From Anaerolineae bacterium (GTDB taxonomy: Bacteria; Chloroflexota; Anaerolineae; Aggregatilineales; J027), in assembly GCA_019913005.1 (NCBI GenBank), contig JAIOHL010000124.1, positions 219,107 to 283,106 of the forward strand: a stretch of 64,000 bases of DNA. The letters are read 5' to 3'. Every line of letters starts with the position of its first letter. Position 1 is the first letter of the stretch. This document shows, in pieces, positions 15,174 through 23,089 of this stretch. Both the position numbers and the translations under genes were made by a program. Below the pieces are notes generated by a model that was not told where the DNA came from, searched no databases, and was given only the letters and a program-made list of their open reading frames with translations.

Positions 15174-16136
15174 ATGATTAATTGGCAAACGACTGCGCTT
15201 GTTTTTCCCGGTCAAGGTTCACAGGCGGTTGGCATGGGAGCTGAGATTGCTGCCCAATACTCTGCTGCCCGTGAGATTTTTGCCCAAGCCGATGCCCAAC
15301 TCGGCCTGCCCTTCAGTAAATTATGTTTTGAAGGCCCTGCCGAGCAGCTAGACGAAACATATAACACCCAACCCGCCCTTTTTATTACCGGGATTGCCCT
15401 ACTTGCCGCCCTCAATGCCGAACTTGCCGCACGGGGCCAATCGCCAGCGACCCCCGCCTATGTTGCAGGGCACAGCCTCGGTGAATTGACAGCCCTAACC
15501 GCCGCCGGAGCAATGGAATTTGGGCCGGGCCTAAAATTGGTGCGCGAACGTGGACGCTTGATGCGCGAGGCCGGTGAAAAATCGCCCGGAGCAATGGCCG
15601 CCATCTTGGGTCTCGATATTGTTGCACTGCGTCAGCTATGTGAGGATGCGTGTGCTGCAACAGGGGGATTTGTCGTGGTCGCCAACGACAACTGCCCCGG
15701 TCAGACGGTGATTTCGGGCGACGATCAAACCCTCGATCACGTCCTGACCCTTGCCAAAGAGCGGGGTGCAAAACGGGCCTTGAAATTAGCTGTCAGTATC
15801 GCCGCCCATTCACCCTTAATGGCGACCTCACAGGAGGAATTCCGCACCGCCGTCAAAAACACGCCCATTACTGTTCCGGCGACGCCTGTGATTGGCAATG
15901 TATCCGCCGCCCCGCTCACCACTGCCGCGATGATTCAGGACGAACTAAGCGCCCAATTAACCTCGCCTGTGCGCTGGACAGAGAGTGTTCAAGCGATGGT
16001 GGAATCTGGCATTACCCATTTTGTTGAGCTTGGCCCGAAAGCAGTTTTGGTTGGATTAATCAAACGTATCAACAAAGAAGTAACGGCTGTTGGCATCGAA
16101 AACCCTGCCCAATTAGCCGCTTGGTTAGACAGTTAA
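15174..16136 (+). CDS. fabD: malonyl-CoA:ACP transacylase
   Basis: It transfers malonyl groups from CoA to acyl carrier protein, the entry step of fatty acid elongation. It has 320 residues. The GQGSQ motif is near the N-terminus, the catalytic serine lies in AGHSLGELTAL, and the active-site histidine in SIAAHSPLM. The length matches the family. AGGAAA precedes the ATG. It is alone here; plsX and fabF lie 31 kb away in this window. Confidence 0.96.
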   Translation: MINWQTTALVFPGQGSQAVGMGAEIAAQYSAAREIFAQADAQLGLPFSKLCFEGPAEQLDETYNTQPALFITGIALLAALNAELAARGQSPATPAYVAGHSLGELTALTAAGAMEFGPGLKLVRERGRLMREAGEKSPGAMAAILGLDIVALRQLCEDACAATGGFVVVANDNCPGQTVISGDDQTLDHVLTLAKERGAKRALKLAVSIAAHSPLMATSQEEFRTAVKNTPITVPATPVIGNVSAAPLTTAAMIQDELSAQLTSPVRWTESVQAMVESGITHFVELGPKAVLVGLIKRINKEVTAVGIENPAQLAAWLDS

Positions 16137-16166
16137 TGTGATTTTTGCAGGTGGAATTTGTAGCAA

Positions 16167-16199
16167 GTTTTAATGTCAGGAAGCATTTGACATTAAAAC
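16167..16199. repeat. 12-bp perfect inverted repeat
   Basis: GTTTTAATGTCA pairs perfectly with TGACATTAAAAC across a nine-base loop, about 30 bp after the fabD stop. The right arm carries the -35 box of the next promoter, so the element may be an operator. It has no T tract and is not a typical terminator. Its sequence does not match the known FapR operator. Confidence 0.75.
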
Positions 16200-16215
16200 C
16201 GAACCTCCCTATACT
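16187..16215 (+). promoter_or_regulatory. near-consensus promoter without an adjacent gene
   Basis: TTGACA and TATACT with a 17-bp spacer, among the closest matches to sigma-70 consensus in the window. Transcription would start near 16222, about 90 bp before a strong terminator, with no reading frame between. Confidence 0.8.
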
Positions 16216-16221
16216 TTAAAT

Positions 16222-16339
16222 AACTTTAAAAAGCTGTTTAAAGGATTGCGGGGTATGCTGAAAATCCCCTCAAAAATTTACATCAAAAATCGTCCTATTG
16301 GATGAACAAGACACGCCTGCGTAAAGCGTGTCTTTTTTA
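16222..16339 (+). ncRNA. candidate small RNA or attenuated leader
   Basis: This is the segment between the promoter at 16187-16215 and the terminator at 16309-16339. It has no start codon with a ribosome site. A short internal stem (TTG.GGGG with CCCC.CAA) and the terminator hairpin are visible. I could not match it to 6S, SRP, RNase P or tmRNA, and it is shorter than most of these. It could be an independent RNA of about 115 bases or a leader controlling the SWIM gene. This is inference from signals only. Confidence 0.5.
16309..16339 (+). terminator. rho-independent terminator
   Basis: AGACACGC pairs perfectly with GCGTGTCT and is followed by TTTTTATTTTT. It lies about 170 bp after fabD and 60 bp before the SWIM gene. 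Confidence 0.85.
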
Positions 16340-16398
16340 TTTTTATTTAAGCCCGTATTTTTGTATCAACCGAATGATTAATCTTAGGAGGCCCCCCA

Positions 16399-16668
16399 AT
16401 GGACAACGCAATGATCGGAAAGATTGAAAAAGCTAAACGTTATGCCGAACAACCCGATCGGGTCGAGTTCACCCAATTTCAAGTGACATTTCACGGTGAA
16501 AACGACCAACACCACATCGCCTATGACAATGGGCAGTGGTCATGCACATGCAGCTTTTTCCACACACGCGGCGTGTGCAGCCATACAATGGCACTCGAAA
16601 AATTGATTGGTCACAAGATGGGTTCACGCCTAGCCGGTAATCCGACTCCCGTTGAGTCGGGGGACTAA
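16399..16668 (+). CDS. small SWIM zinc-finger protein
   Basis: An 89-residue protein consisting mainly of one SWIM finger (CTCSFFHTRGVCSHTMALEKL, the CxC...CxH zinc pattern) after a beta-hairpin segment. SWIM domains bind DNA or mediate protein contacts and are found in Swi2/Snf2, MuDR and Rad51-paralogue partners; stand-alone small versions are mostly uncharacterised. It has an excellent AGGAGG site. It lies downstream of a terminator with no other obvious promoter, so read-through or attenuation may control it. Confidence 0.85.
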   Translation: MDNAMIGKIEKAKRYAEQPDRVEFTQFQVTFHGENDQHHIAYDNGQWSCTCSFFHTRGVCSHTMALEKLIGHKMGSRLAGNPTPVESGD

Positions 16669-16702
16669 TTCCCGACGGCAACATTTTTCATAAACACCAA
16701 TA

Positions 16703-16739
16703 AAAGAGCCTATCTTCCATCGTGCGAGATAGGCTCTTT
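16703..16739. terminator. bidirectional terminator between convergent genes
   Basis: AAAGAGCCTATCT pairs perfectly with AGATAGGCTCTTT (13 bp, 11-base loop), with A and T runs on opposite sides. It serves the SWIM gene on the plus strand and the hydrolase on the minus strand. Confidence 0.88.
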
Positions 16740-16760
16740 GTTTGCTATTTTGCTAAAGCC

Positions 16761-17447
16761 TTAAAAATCGTGGCTACCACCGGGGTCGAGCACAATCGCA
16801 GCCGCCTCAGTGCGACGTGTCACCATATTGGCCCAGTCAGCCGCATCTTGCACAATCGGCGGGAATGTATTGTAGTGGGTCGGCATCACATAACGCGGAC
16901 GTACCAATCGCACTGCCCGCACGCATTCTTCTAGCCCCATCGTGAAAAAATCCCCGATAGGCAGCATCGCAACATCAATGCCGAACTCGCCAATCAACTG
17001 CATATCTGAAAAAAGAGCCGTATCGCCTGCATGATAGATTCTTAAATCATTATTGAGGGTGATAATCATGCCATTGGGTTGTCCGCCATAGCTCCCATCG
17101 GGCATGGAAGAACTATGGAAGGCAATCGTTAATTTCACAGTGCCAAAATCATATTTGCCGGTGCCACCTGTATTGGGGGAGCTAATATTTTTTACGCCCT
17201 GTTTACCAATCCAATTCGCCACTTCAAAATTACCAATGACAGTGGCGTTAGAGCGCTTGGCGATACTTACCGTATCTCCGACATGATCGCCATGCCCATG
17301 TGTCAGCAGGATGAAATCGGCGTGCAGTTCATCTGCCCTCATAGGCGCTAAAGGGTTTCCACTGATAAAGGGGTCAATAAGGAGTGTATGTGTACCTGTC
17401 TCAATCTTAAACCCTGAATGGCCCAGCCATGTAATTTTTGTAGCCAT
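16761..17447 (-). CDS. UPF0173-type metallo-beta-lactamase-fold hydrolase
   Basis: A cytoplasmic metal-dependent hydrolase of 228 residues. The metal-binding motif HGHGDHVGD spans about residues 50-58. Other ligands are likely in AFHSSS, HAGDTALF and the C-terminal PTHYNTFP, the signature of the UPF0173/YtkL-like group. Its substrate is unknown. It has a recognisable promoter on the minus strand and diverges from sbcD. Confidence 0.92.
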   Translation of the reverse strand: MATKITWLGHSGFKIETGTHTLLIDPFISGNPLAPMRADELHADFILLTHGHGDHVGDTVSIAKRSNATVIGNFEVANWIGKQGVKNISSPNTGGTGKYDFGTVKLTIAFHSSSMPDGSYGGQPNGMIITLNNDLRIYHAGDTALFSDMQLIGEFGIDVAMLPIGDFFTMGLEECVRAVRLVRPRYVMPTHYNTFPPIVQDAADWANMVTRRTEAAAIVLDPGGSHDF

Positions 17448-17495
17448 ACCTGCCCTCGCAATTGAATTTATGGTATGTTTAAGCAGTTCAATGCG

Positions 17496-17524
17496 ATTAT
17501 AGTGATCCTGTAACTATCTCACAA
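17496..17524 (-). promoter_or_regulatory. promoter of the UPF0173 hydrolase gene
   Basis: On the minus strand TTGTGA (17524-17519) and TATAAT (17501-17496) have a 17-bp spacer, about 50 bp before the start codon. Confidence 0.7.
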
Positions 17525-17560
17525 GAAATTGTTTGCTTTTTTTCATAAGGAGAGGTCACA

Positions 17561-18808
17561 TTGATTAAACTCCTACATTTCGCCGATGTACACATTGGTA
17601 TGGAGAATTATGGACGCACCGATCCTTCAACAGGTCTGTCCACCCGTGTGATGGATTTTCTGCGCCGCATGGATGAGATGGTAGGGTTTGCCGAACAGCA
17701 AGCCATTGACCTTGCGATCTTCGCCGGAGACGCCTTTAAAACACGGAACCCCAACCCCACCTTTCAACGTGAATTTGCGTGGCGGATTCTGGATTTAGCC
17801 AAAATTTGCCCTGTTGTCCTCTTGGTTGGCAACCACGATTTGCCCATCAACATCAAGAAGGCTTCGAGCCTCGAAATTTATGATACCCTGCGTGTCCCCA
17901 ATGTTACGCTTGGCGATCAATATAAACTGCATCTCATCGAAACCAAAAACGGAACAGTCCAAGTGGCTACTGCGCCCTATCCGGTTCGTGCCCGTTTGTT
18001 AGAAGGGGATGACGAACTCAGTACCCGTCGCACACTGTCGGACTTGGATTCGGCACTGCGCCGTCAGCTTGAATTGGTCATCCGCGAACTTACCCAGCAA
18101 GCGACCCAATCGGATGCACCACGCATTTTAACGGGACATTTTTGGGTGGATGGGGCCATGACGGGCAGTGAGCGCCAAGTCATGATTGGGCGTGATGTGG
18201 CGATTGGCCTTGCCGAAATTGCTGACCCCGCGTGGGATTATGTGGCATTGGGGCATGTACATCGGCATCAAAACTTGACCGCCGGGCGCAATGATGCCCC
18301 CCCCGTTATCTATAGTGGCAGTATGGAACGTATTGATTTTAGTGAGGAGGGCGATGAAAAAGGTTTTATTTATGCCGAGATTGAACGCGGCTATACCCAA
18401 TGGGAATTTGTGCCCCTACCCAAATCTCGACGCTTCCTAACAGTGCGGGTCGATGTGCGTCAGGCTGGTAATCCTACCCAAGTCGTTTTGGAGGAAATCG
18501 CCCGAACCGACATCGAGGACGCAGTGGTGCGGGTCATCATCAAGACTGACCCCGAAACCCATAATCTCATCCAAATGAAAGCCATTGAGCAGGCCATCCG
18601 CGATAGTAGGGCTAGTATTGTCGCCGCCATCCAACGCGATGTACAGCATCCAGCCCGAATGCGGCTTGGCCCAACACCCGAAGGATTAAGCCCGCTAGAA
18701 TTGATGGAGCGCTATTTCCAAAGCAAAGAAGTGCTGCCAGAGCGCATCGAAGAACTGCTACAGGTGGCTCAAGAATTTTTTGTGGAGGAAGAATCGGCAG
18801 GTTATTAA
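17561..18808 (+). CDS. sbcD: DNA double-strand-break nuclease SbcD (Mre11 family)
   Basis: A 415-residue metallophosphoesterase nuclease that normally acts with the SbcC ATPase on hairpins and blocked DNA ends. The phosphoesterase motifs are FADVHIG, AGDAF, VGNHD, GH near GHFWVDG, and ALGHVHRHQ. A C-terminal capping domain follows. The start is a TTG, fixed by AAGGAGAGG just upstream; the N-terminus MIKLLHFADVHIG fits the family. sbcC is not in the downstream position here, so the partner must be encoded elsewhere. Confidence 0.93.
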   Translation: MIKLLHFADVHIGMENYGRTDPSTGLSTRVMDFLRRMDEMVGFAEQQAIDLAIFAGDAFKTRNPNPTFQREFAWRILDLAKICPVVLLVGNHDLPINIKKASSLEIYDTLRVPNVTLGDQYKLHLIETKNGTVQVATAPYPVRARLLEGDDELSTRRTLSDLDSALRRQLELVIRELTQQATQSDAPRILTGHFWVDGAMTGSERQVMIGRDVAIGLAEIADPAWDYVALGHVHRHQNLTAGRNDAPPVIYSGSMERIDFSEEGDEKGFIYAEIERGYTQWEFVPLPKSRRFLTVRVDVRQAGNPTQVVLEEIARTDIEDAVVRVIIKTDPETHNLIQMKAIEQAIRDSRASIVAAIQRDVQHPARMRLGPTPEGLSPLELMERYFQSKEVLPERIEELLQVAQEFFVEEESAGY

Positions 18809-18843
18809 AACAAAAACCCCCATTGAAGGGGGCTTTGTTTTTG
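18807..18843. terminator. terminator between sbcD and the Flp pilin gene
   Basis: CCCCC pairs with GGGGG across a six-base loop, flanked by AAACAAA and TTTGTTT that extend the stem. The symmetry allows it to work for both converging genes. It overlaps the last bases of sbcD. Confidence 0.8.
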
Positions 18844-18858
18844 TATTCGCGGTTGCAA

Positions 18859-19005
18859 TTAGAGCGAGCGAATAATTGACGAGAAGATGTTCCCGATGGC
18901 TGGGCCAAGCACGATGAGGATAATGATCACGACTACGGCGACCAGCACTAGAATAAGTGCATATTCAACCAGACCTTGGCCTTTTTCACGTGGAAGATAC
19001 AGCAT
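18859..19005 (-). CDS. Flp/Fap-type pilin prepilin
   Basis: A 48-residue product missing from the ORF track because of its size. After a short charged leader (MLYLPREKG) comes QGLVEYALILVLVAVVVIII, the Flp pilin signature with the Glu five residues after the cleavage Gly and the adjacent Tyr. The remainder is hydrophobic and ends IRSL. Class IVb prepilin peptidase (TadV/CpaA type) should cut after Gly9. GGAG precedes the ATG and a promoter lies upstream. No tad/cpa assembly genes are nearby, so this is an orphan pilin gene. Confidence 0.92.
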   Translation of the reverse strand: MLYLPREKGQGLVEYALILVLVAVVVIIILIVLGPAIGNIFSSIIRSL

Positions 19006-19051
19006 GTTGGAGTCTCCTCAATAGAATGGATAATTCTTTGTTGATAGTTAC

Positions 19052-19081
19052 ATTCTAAATTATTTCTCAATTCTTTTGCAA
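19052..19081 (-). promoter_or_regulatory. Flp pilin promoter
   Basis: On the minus strand TTGCAA (19081-19076) and TAGAAT (19057-19052) have an 18-bp spacer, about 46 bp before the ATG. Confidence 0.6.
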
Positions 19082-19134
19082 CCCTTTTTGTCTTGATTTT
19101 GTCAGACATAGATTGAGAAATCTTAATGTTTTCT

Positions 19135-19992
19135 TTACGAATTTCGTTTTACGATACGGGCGAGTTCGTCAGCAACCAGCTCTGTTCGTTCATCCCGCAG
19201 CACAGGCAGCCGTGCCCGAGTCCGCCGAATTTCATTCAGATCAATGGTGTGAATGACAAGGGTTTCCTCAAAATAGGGGGCTTTGACCAAAAACTCGCCA
19301 TTAGGGTCAACGATACTGCTGCCACCGGAAAAATTAAAGCCATCCTCAAACCCCACCCGACTGCAATGCACGATGTAATTGGTAAAGAAATTGCCATAGG
19401 CTTGGTTGGCGATTTCCACCCAGCGCGAACTGCCCAAGCGCTCACTTTCGTCCAACCCGCGTCCCGGACTAGCACTATGCAACAGGATAATATCTGCCCC
19501 ATCCAGCCATAATAGATAGGGTGGCGAGATGTGCCAAAAATCTTCACATATCAACATGCCAATTCGACCAAAGCGCGTATCAAAGGCGCGGATATGGTCG
19601 CCCCACGCGAAGAACCGCCCTTCTTCAAACAAATGATAGGTTGGCAGATAGACTTTGTGATGCACATGCAATAGCTCACCTTGTCCGATATAGGCCGCCG
19701 CCACATAGAACCGGCTGCGGGAGTCTACATCTACAAAGCCCACCATAATATCTATATTAAGCCGTTGACTGGCCGCGCGGAGTTGCTCAAATTCAGGGCT
19801 GGCTGGCGTTAGGGCTACTTCCGCCACAAGGTCTTTTAGCGCATATCCTGTCAGAGATAGTTCAGGAAATATCAGTAAATCTACGTGCTGGGCGGCGGCC
19901 TGCTCCATCAATTCCACATGGTGATTGACATTGTGGGGCACATCCCCAAACTTGGGGTAGGTCTGCGCTAATCCGATATGTACATGGGTCAT
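19135..19992 (-). CDS. nitrilase-superfamily amidase, NadE-glutaminase-like
   Basis: A carbon-nitrogen hydrolase of 285 residues. The catalytic triad is visible: Glu in FPELSLTGYALKDL, Lys in HHKVYLPTY and Cys in MLICEDFWH. The FPELSLTGY and YLPTYHLFEEGRFF stretches resemble the glutaminase domain of NAD synthetase more than plant-type nitrilases, but no synthetase domain is attached. The substrate is therefore open: glutamine, another amide or a carbamoyl compound. It diverges from the kynurenine operon across about 100 bp. Confidence 0.88.
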   Translation of the reverse strand: MTHVHIGLAQTYPKFGDVPHNVNHHVELMEQAAAQHVDLLIFPELSLTGYALKDLVAEVALTPASPEFEQLRAASQRLNIDIMVGFVDVDSRSRFYVAAAYIGQGELLHVHHKVYLPTYHLFEEGRFFAWGDHIRAFDTRFGRIGMLICEDFWHISPPYLLWLDGADIILLHSASPGRGLDESERLGSSRWVEIANQAYGNFFTNYIVHCSRVGFEDGFNFSGGSSIVDPNGEFLVKAPYFEETLVIHTIDLNEIRRTRARLPVLRDERTELVADELARIVKRNS

Positions 19993-20100
19993 GAAATCAC
20001 TCCTGTTGAAGAAAACATTTTAGGGTTTCGCCGCTGGTAACAAAGAAAAATATGGTCTACACTAGCGAAAATTTACACTTGCATTATTTTGAGTAACCGC

Positions 20101-21300
20101 ATGACCACCATGAATGATCCTCTTTTGAACTGGCGTGACCAGTTTCCTATTTTGCAACAAAGCAACTATCTTGTCAGCAATTCGTTGGGGGCAATGCCGC
20201 GAGGTGTCTATGACAGCTTGCACAAATATGCCGATACATGGGCCAGTCGTGGCGTCCGAGCATGGGGCGAAGGCTGGTGGGATTTAAACATCCGGGTGGG
20301 CAATCGCGTCGGTGAAATCATCGGTGCGCCGCCCAATACCGTGACCATCCACCAAAATATCTCGCTGGCTCAAGGGATGCTGCTGACCTGTTTCGATTTT
20401 GATGACCCCCGTAACAAAGTCGTGATTGAAGCGGGCATTTTCCCATCGGTCTATTATGTCCTACGCGGGATGCTGCCGCCACATATCGAAGTTGAAATGA
20501 TTCCCAGCGAAGACGGCATTTCGGTCAATGTCCAGCGCATTGTAGACGCGATTGATGAACATACTCTGCTTGTACCCATTAGCCATGTGCTGTTCCGCAG
20601 TGCCTATATTTTAGATGTGAAGCCGATTATCGAAAAAGCGCATCAGGTCGGCGCGACGGTCATTGTAGATGGCTATCACGCGGGTGGGATTGTGCCGTTT
20701 AATGTGACTGATCTGAATGTTGATTTTTATCTCGGTGGAGTGCTGAAATGGATGTGCGGCGGGCCGGGGGGGGTGTTCCTCTATGTGCGGCCTGATCTCA
20801 TCAACAAATTCGAGCCAAAATTGACCGGATGGATGGCCCACAAACGCCCCTTTGAATTTGAGGTAGATGAGATTGATTTCCGTGACGACGCCTTCCGGTT
20901 TTTAAATGGCACTCCGGCGATTCCCAATCTGCACGCCATCCAACCCGGCATTGACATCATCGCGCAGGTAGGGGTGGAAAATATCCGGCGCAAATCCATG
21001 CGCCAGACTGCCAAACTCATCGAATTAGCCGATGCCGCTGGTTATGAGGTGACGGCACCACGCGACCCAGAGCGTAGAGGTGGCGCAGTAGCCCTGAATC
21101 CACCGCACGCCTATGAAGTTTCGCGGGAGCTATTGGCCCGCAATATCGTGATTGATTACCGCCCAAAGGCCGGGATTCGTATTTCGCCCCATTTCTATAA
21201 CACCGATGAAGAAGTGCAGCAGGCGATGGAAGCGATTGCCGAAATTCTCAGCAGTGGGTCGTGGGAAAAACATGCGACCAGCAAGGCATTTGTGACGTAA
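20101..21300 (+). CDS. kynU: kynureninase (PLP-dependent)
   Basis: It cleaves kynurenine to anthranilate and alanine. It is a fold-type I aminotransferase class V enzyme of 399 residues. Kynureninase-like elements are SNSLGAMPRG, the pyridoxal-binding region VDGYHAGGIVPF, the Schiff-base lysine in GGVLKWMCGGPGGVF, and GWMAHKRPFEF. The assignment rests on these and on the two neighbouring kynurenine genes. The track starts at a TTG (20089); neither it nor the ATG at 20101 has a clear ribosome site. It is the first gene of the operon. Confidence 0.87.
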   Translation: MTTMNDPLLNWRDQFPILQQSNYLVSNSLGAMPRGVYDSLHKYADTWASRGVRAWGEGWWDLNIRVGNRVGEIIGAPPNTVTIHQNISLAQGMLLTCFDFDDPRNKVVIEAGIFPSVYYVLRGMLPPHIEVEMIPSEDGISVNVQRIVDAIDEHTLLVPISHVLFRSAYILDVKPIIEKAHQVGATVIVDGYHAGGIVPFNVTDLNVDFYLGGVLKWMCGGPGGVFLYVRPDLINKFEPKLTGWMAHKRPFEFEVDEIDFRDDAFRFLNGTPAIPNLHAIQPGIDIIAQVGVENIRRKSMRQTAKLIELADAAGYEVTAPRDPERRGGAVALNPPHAYEVSRELLARNIVIDYRPKAGIRISPHFYNTDEEVQQAMEAIAEILSSGSWEKHATSKAFVT

Positions 21301-21303
21301 GCC

Positions 21304-21927
21304 ATGATCTACGACGTAACCCGTACCATCCAAAGTACCCTTGCTGTGTGGCCCGGCGATGCGAATTTTTCGTATCAGCAGGTGCTGGACATTCAAAAAG
21401 GGGCATCGGTCAACCTGACCACCCTGACGATGAGCGCCCACACCGGAACCCATGCCGATGCGCCGTATCATTATGCCAATGATGGCGCACATCCCGCCGA
21501 ACTGCCACTGGAAAAATACATCGGGCCAGCGCATCTGGTGACGATTACACGGAGGAATGGGGGCATCGTGCCTGCTGATTTTGTGGGACATGACCTAACC
21601 GGATTGCAGCGGTTGTTGATTCACACATGGGTCAGCGATTTGCCCGATGACCAATGGCCCGAAGATTTTCCTTACCCCACGCCGGAATTGATTGATTGGC
21701 TAGGGGCGCAAGGGGTCGTGCTGTTGGGGGTGGATATGCCCTCAGTAGATCGGTTCGACGATACCCAATTGGTGTGTCATCACCGCCTGCGCCATTATGG
21801 GATTTTGAATCTCGAAACGATGATTTTTCGCGGTGTACCGGATGGCAAATATGAATTGGTGGCCCTGCCGCTGAAAATTGCCGATGTGTGTGGCAGTCCG
21901 GTACGTGCCATTTTAAGGGGGAGTTGA
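21304..21927 (+). CDS. kynB: kynurenine formamidase (cyclase family)
   Basis: It hydrolyses N-formylkynurenine to kynurenine and formate. It has 207 residues, typical of the metal-dependent bacterial KynB/cyclase family, with the metal motif HTGTHADAPYHY, then DLTGLQRLLIHT and VLLGVDMPSVD. It starts three bases after kynU stops, and its TGA overlaps the kynA ATG by one base. This is tight coupling. Confidence 0.93.
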   Translation: MIYDVTRTIQSTLAVWPGDANFSYQQVLDIQKGASVNLTTLTMSAHTGTHADAPYHYANDGAHPAELPLEKYIGPAHLVTITRRNGGIVPADFVGHDLTGLQRLLIHTWVSDLPDDQWPEDFPYPTPELIDWLGAQGVVLLGVDMPSVDRFDDTQLVCHHRLRHYGILNLETMIFRGVPDGKYELVALPLKIADVCGSPVRAILRGS

Positions 21928-22712
21928 TGTCCGAGAAGCGTTTGACCAATTACGCCGATTATTTGCATTTAGAGACGCTGTTGGAGGCTCAACAACCGCT
22001 GTCCGACCATCCCGATGAACTGCATTTCATCTTGATTCACCAGATTCACGAACTGTGGTTTAAGTTGGCGCTGCATCATCTGGAACGGGCACGCAGCGCC
22101 ATGCAGCAGGATGAAATTTTGGAGGCCGTCCGGCTGATTGGGCAGGTCAGCGCGATTTTTGAAAATGCCCGTCACACCGCCGAACATTTGCATACTCTTC
22201 CGCCGATGGCCTTCCACCAATTTCGTCAACTCCTTGCGCCGGGGTCGGGGCTGCAATCCTATCAATTCCGTGAGATCGAATTTTTGGCAGGGCTGCGGGA
22301 TAAACGACATGTCGAGTGGGTACGCCGTCAGCTTGCCAAAGACAGCCATTGGGAAACCGTACATCGCCGCCTAGATGAGCCGTCTATCCATGATGTGTTT
22401 ATCGAACTGCTGGCCCGTCATCATGTGCCAGAAATCGCCAGCATCTACGCCGACCCGCCGGCCTACCCCGAATTTTATGCCCTTGCCGATATGCTTTCGA
22501 TTTTAGACCAGACGGTGCAGCGATGGCGCTATAGCCATATCCATCTGGTACAGCGCACCATTGGGGCAGGGGTGATGGGCACAGGCGGCACGACCCATGA
22601 TTATCTTGTTTCGACATTACAATGGCAGCTATTCCCTGAATTGTGGGAAGCGCGTAATATTTTGAGCAAGCGGTTTGATGAATCGCAAGAAACGGTGAGC
22701 CAGAAAGGGTAA
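21927..22712 (+). CDS. kynA: tryptophan 2,3-dioxygenase
   Basis: A heme enzyme that opens the indole ring of tryptophan to give N-formylkynurenine. It has 261 residues. Family motifs are LLEAQQPLSDHPDELHFI, HQIHELWFKL, GSGLQSYQFREIEFLAG and the C-terminal WRYSHIHLVQRTIGAGVMGTGG, which carries the proximal heme histidine. The ATG at 21927 has AGGGGGAG in front and replaces the longer start in the track. It is the first enzyme of the pathway although it is third in the operon. Confidence 0.95.
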   Translation: MSEKRLTNYADYLHLETLLEAQQPLSDHPDELHFILIHQIHELWFKLALHHLERARSAMQQDEILEAVRLIGQVSAIFENARHTAEHLHTLPPMAFHQFRQLLAPGSGLQSYQFREIEFLAGLRDKRHVEWVRRQLAKDSHWETVHRRLDEPSIHDVFIELLARHHVPEIASIYADPPAYPEFYALADMLSILDQTVQRWRYSHIHLVQRTIGAGVMGTGGTTHDYLVSTLQWQLFPELWEARNILSKRFDESQETVSQKG

Positions 22713-22720
22713 TACATTCA

Positions 22721-23038
22721 ATGAACGGCCTATCAATCATTTTTTTGGTGGTGTTTTTTGCCAGTCTGGTCGGGGGCTATGTCGCTATTCGGCGCAATCT
22801 TTCGACCATCATGAATGTCGGCCTAATTTCAGGCGCGATTAATGTGTCCTCGCTGACGATTGTTGGTTTGGGGCGTGATGCAGATACGGCCCTTTCGGTG
22901 ATTGGCGGGATTGTGGTTGGCATCGGGTTGACCTTTGCAATGGTGACAATGGCGGCCTTTTTCCAAAACAATCAATCCAGCACGACCCTCGCGGCATTTG
23001 ACGCGGCCTCGAAAGAAAAATCCAATCCACCACAATAA
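22721..23038 (+). CDS. small membrane protein in the kynurenine operon
   Basis: A 105-residue protein with three hydrophobic segments (about residues 3-22, 30-52 and 58-85) and a polar tail. It starts eight bases after kynA, so it is in the operon. I do not recognise the family. It could help tryptophan or anthranilate movement, but nothing in the sequence shows this. Confidence 0.7.
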   Translation: MNGLSIIFLVVFFASLVGGYVAIRRNLSTIMNVGLISGAINVSSLTIVGLGRDADTALSVIGGIVVGIGLTFAMVTMAAFFQNNQSSTTLAAFDAASKEKSNPPQ

Positions 23039-23047
23039 GGAATGATA

Positions 23048-23078
23048 GAGGGCGGTGCGCAATCATCGCCCTCATTTT
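23048..23078. terminator. terminator after the kynurenine operon
   Basis: GAGGGCG pairs with CGCCCTC across a 12-base loop and is followed by ATTTTGG. It lies between converging genes. Confidence 0.7.
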
Positions 23079-23089
23079 GGTAGCCATAT

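Noticed and set aside
16222-16339. SRP (4.5S) RNA, 6S RNA or tmRNA
   Set aside because: Neither the conserved SRP tetraloop region nor the long bulged 6S hairpin or tmRNA ends are visible; the unit is also too short for the last two.
20101-22712. de novo NAD synthesis through kynurenine
   Set aside because: Kynurenine monooxygenase and hydroxyanthranilate dioxygenase genes are not in the operon; only the anthranilate branch is supported.
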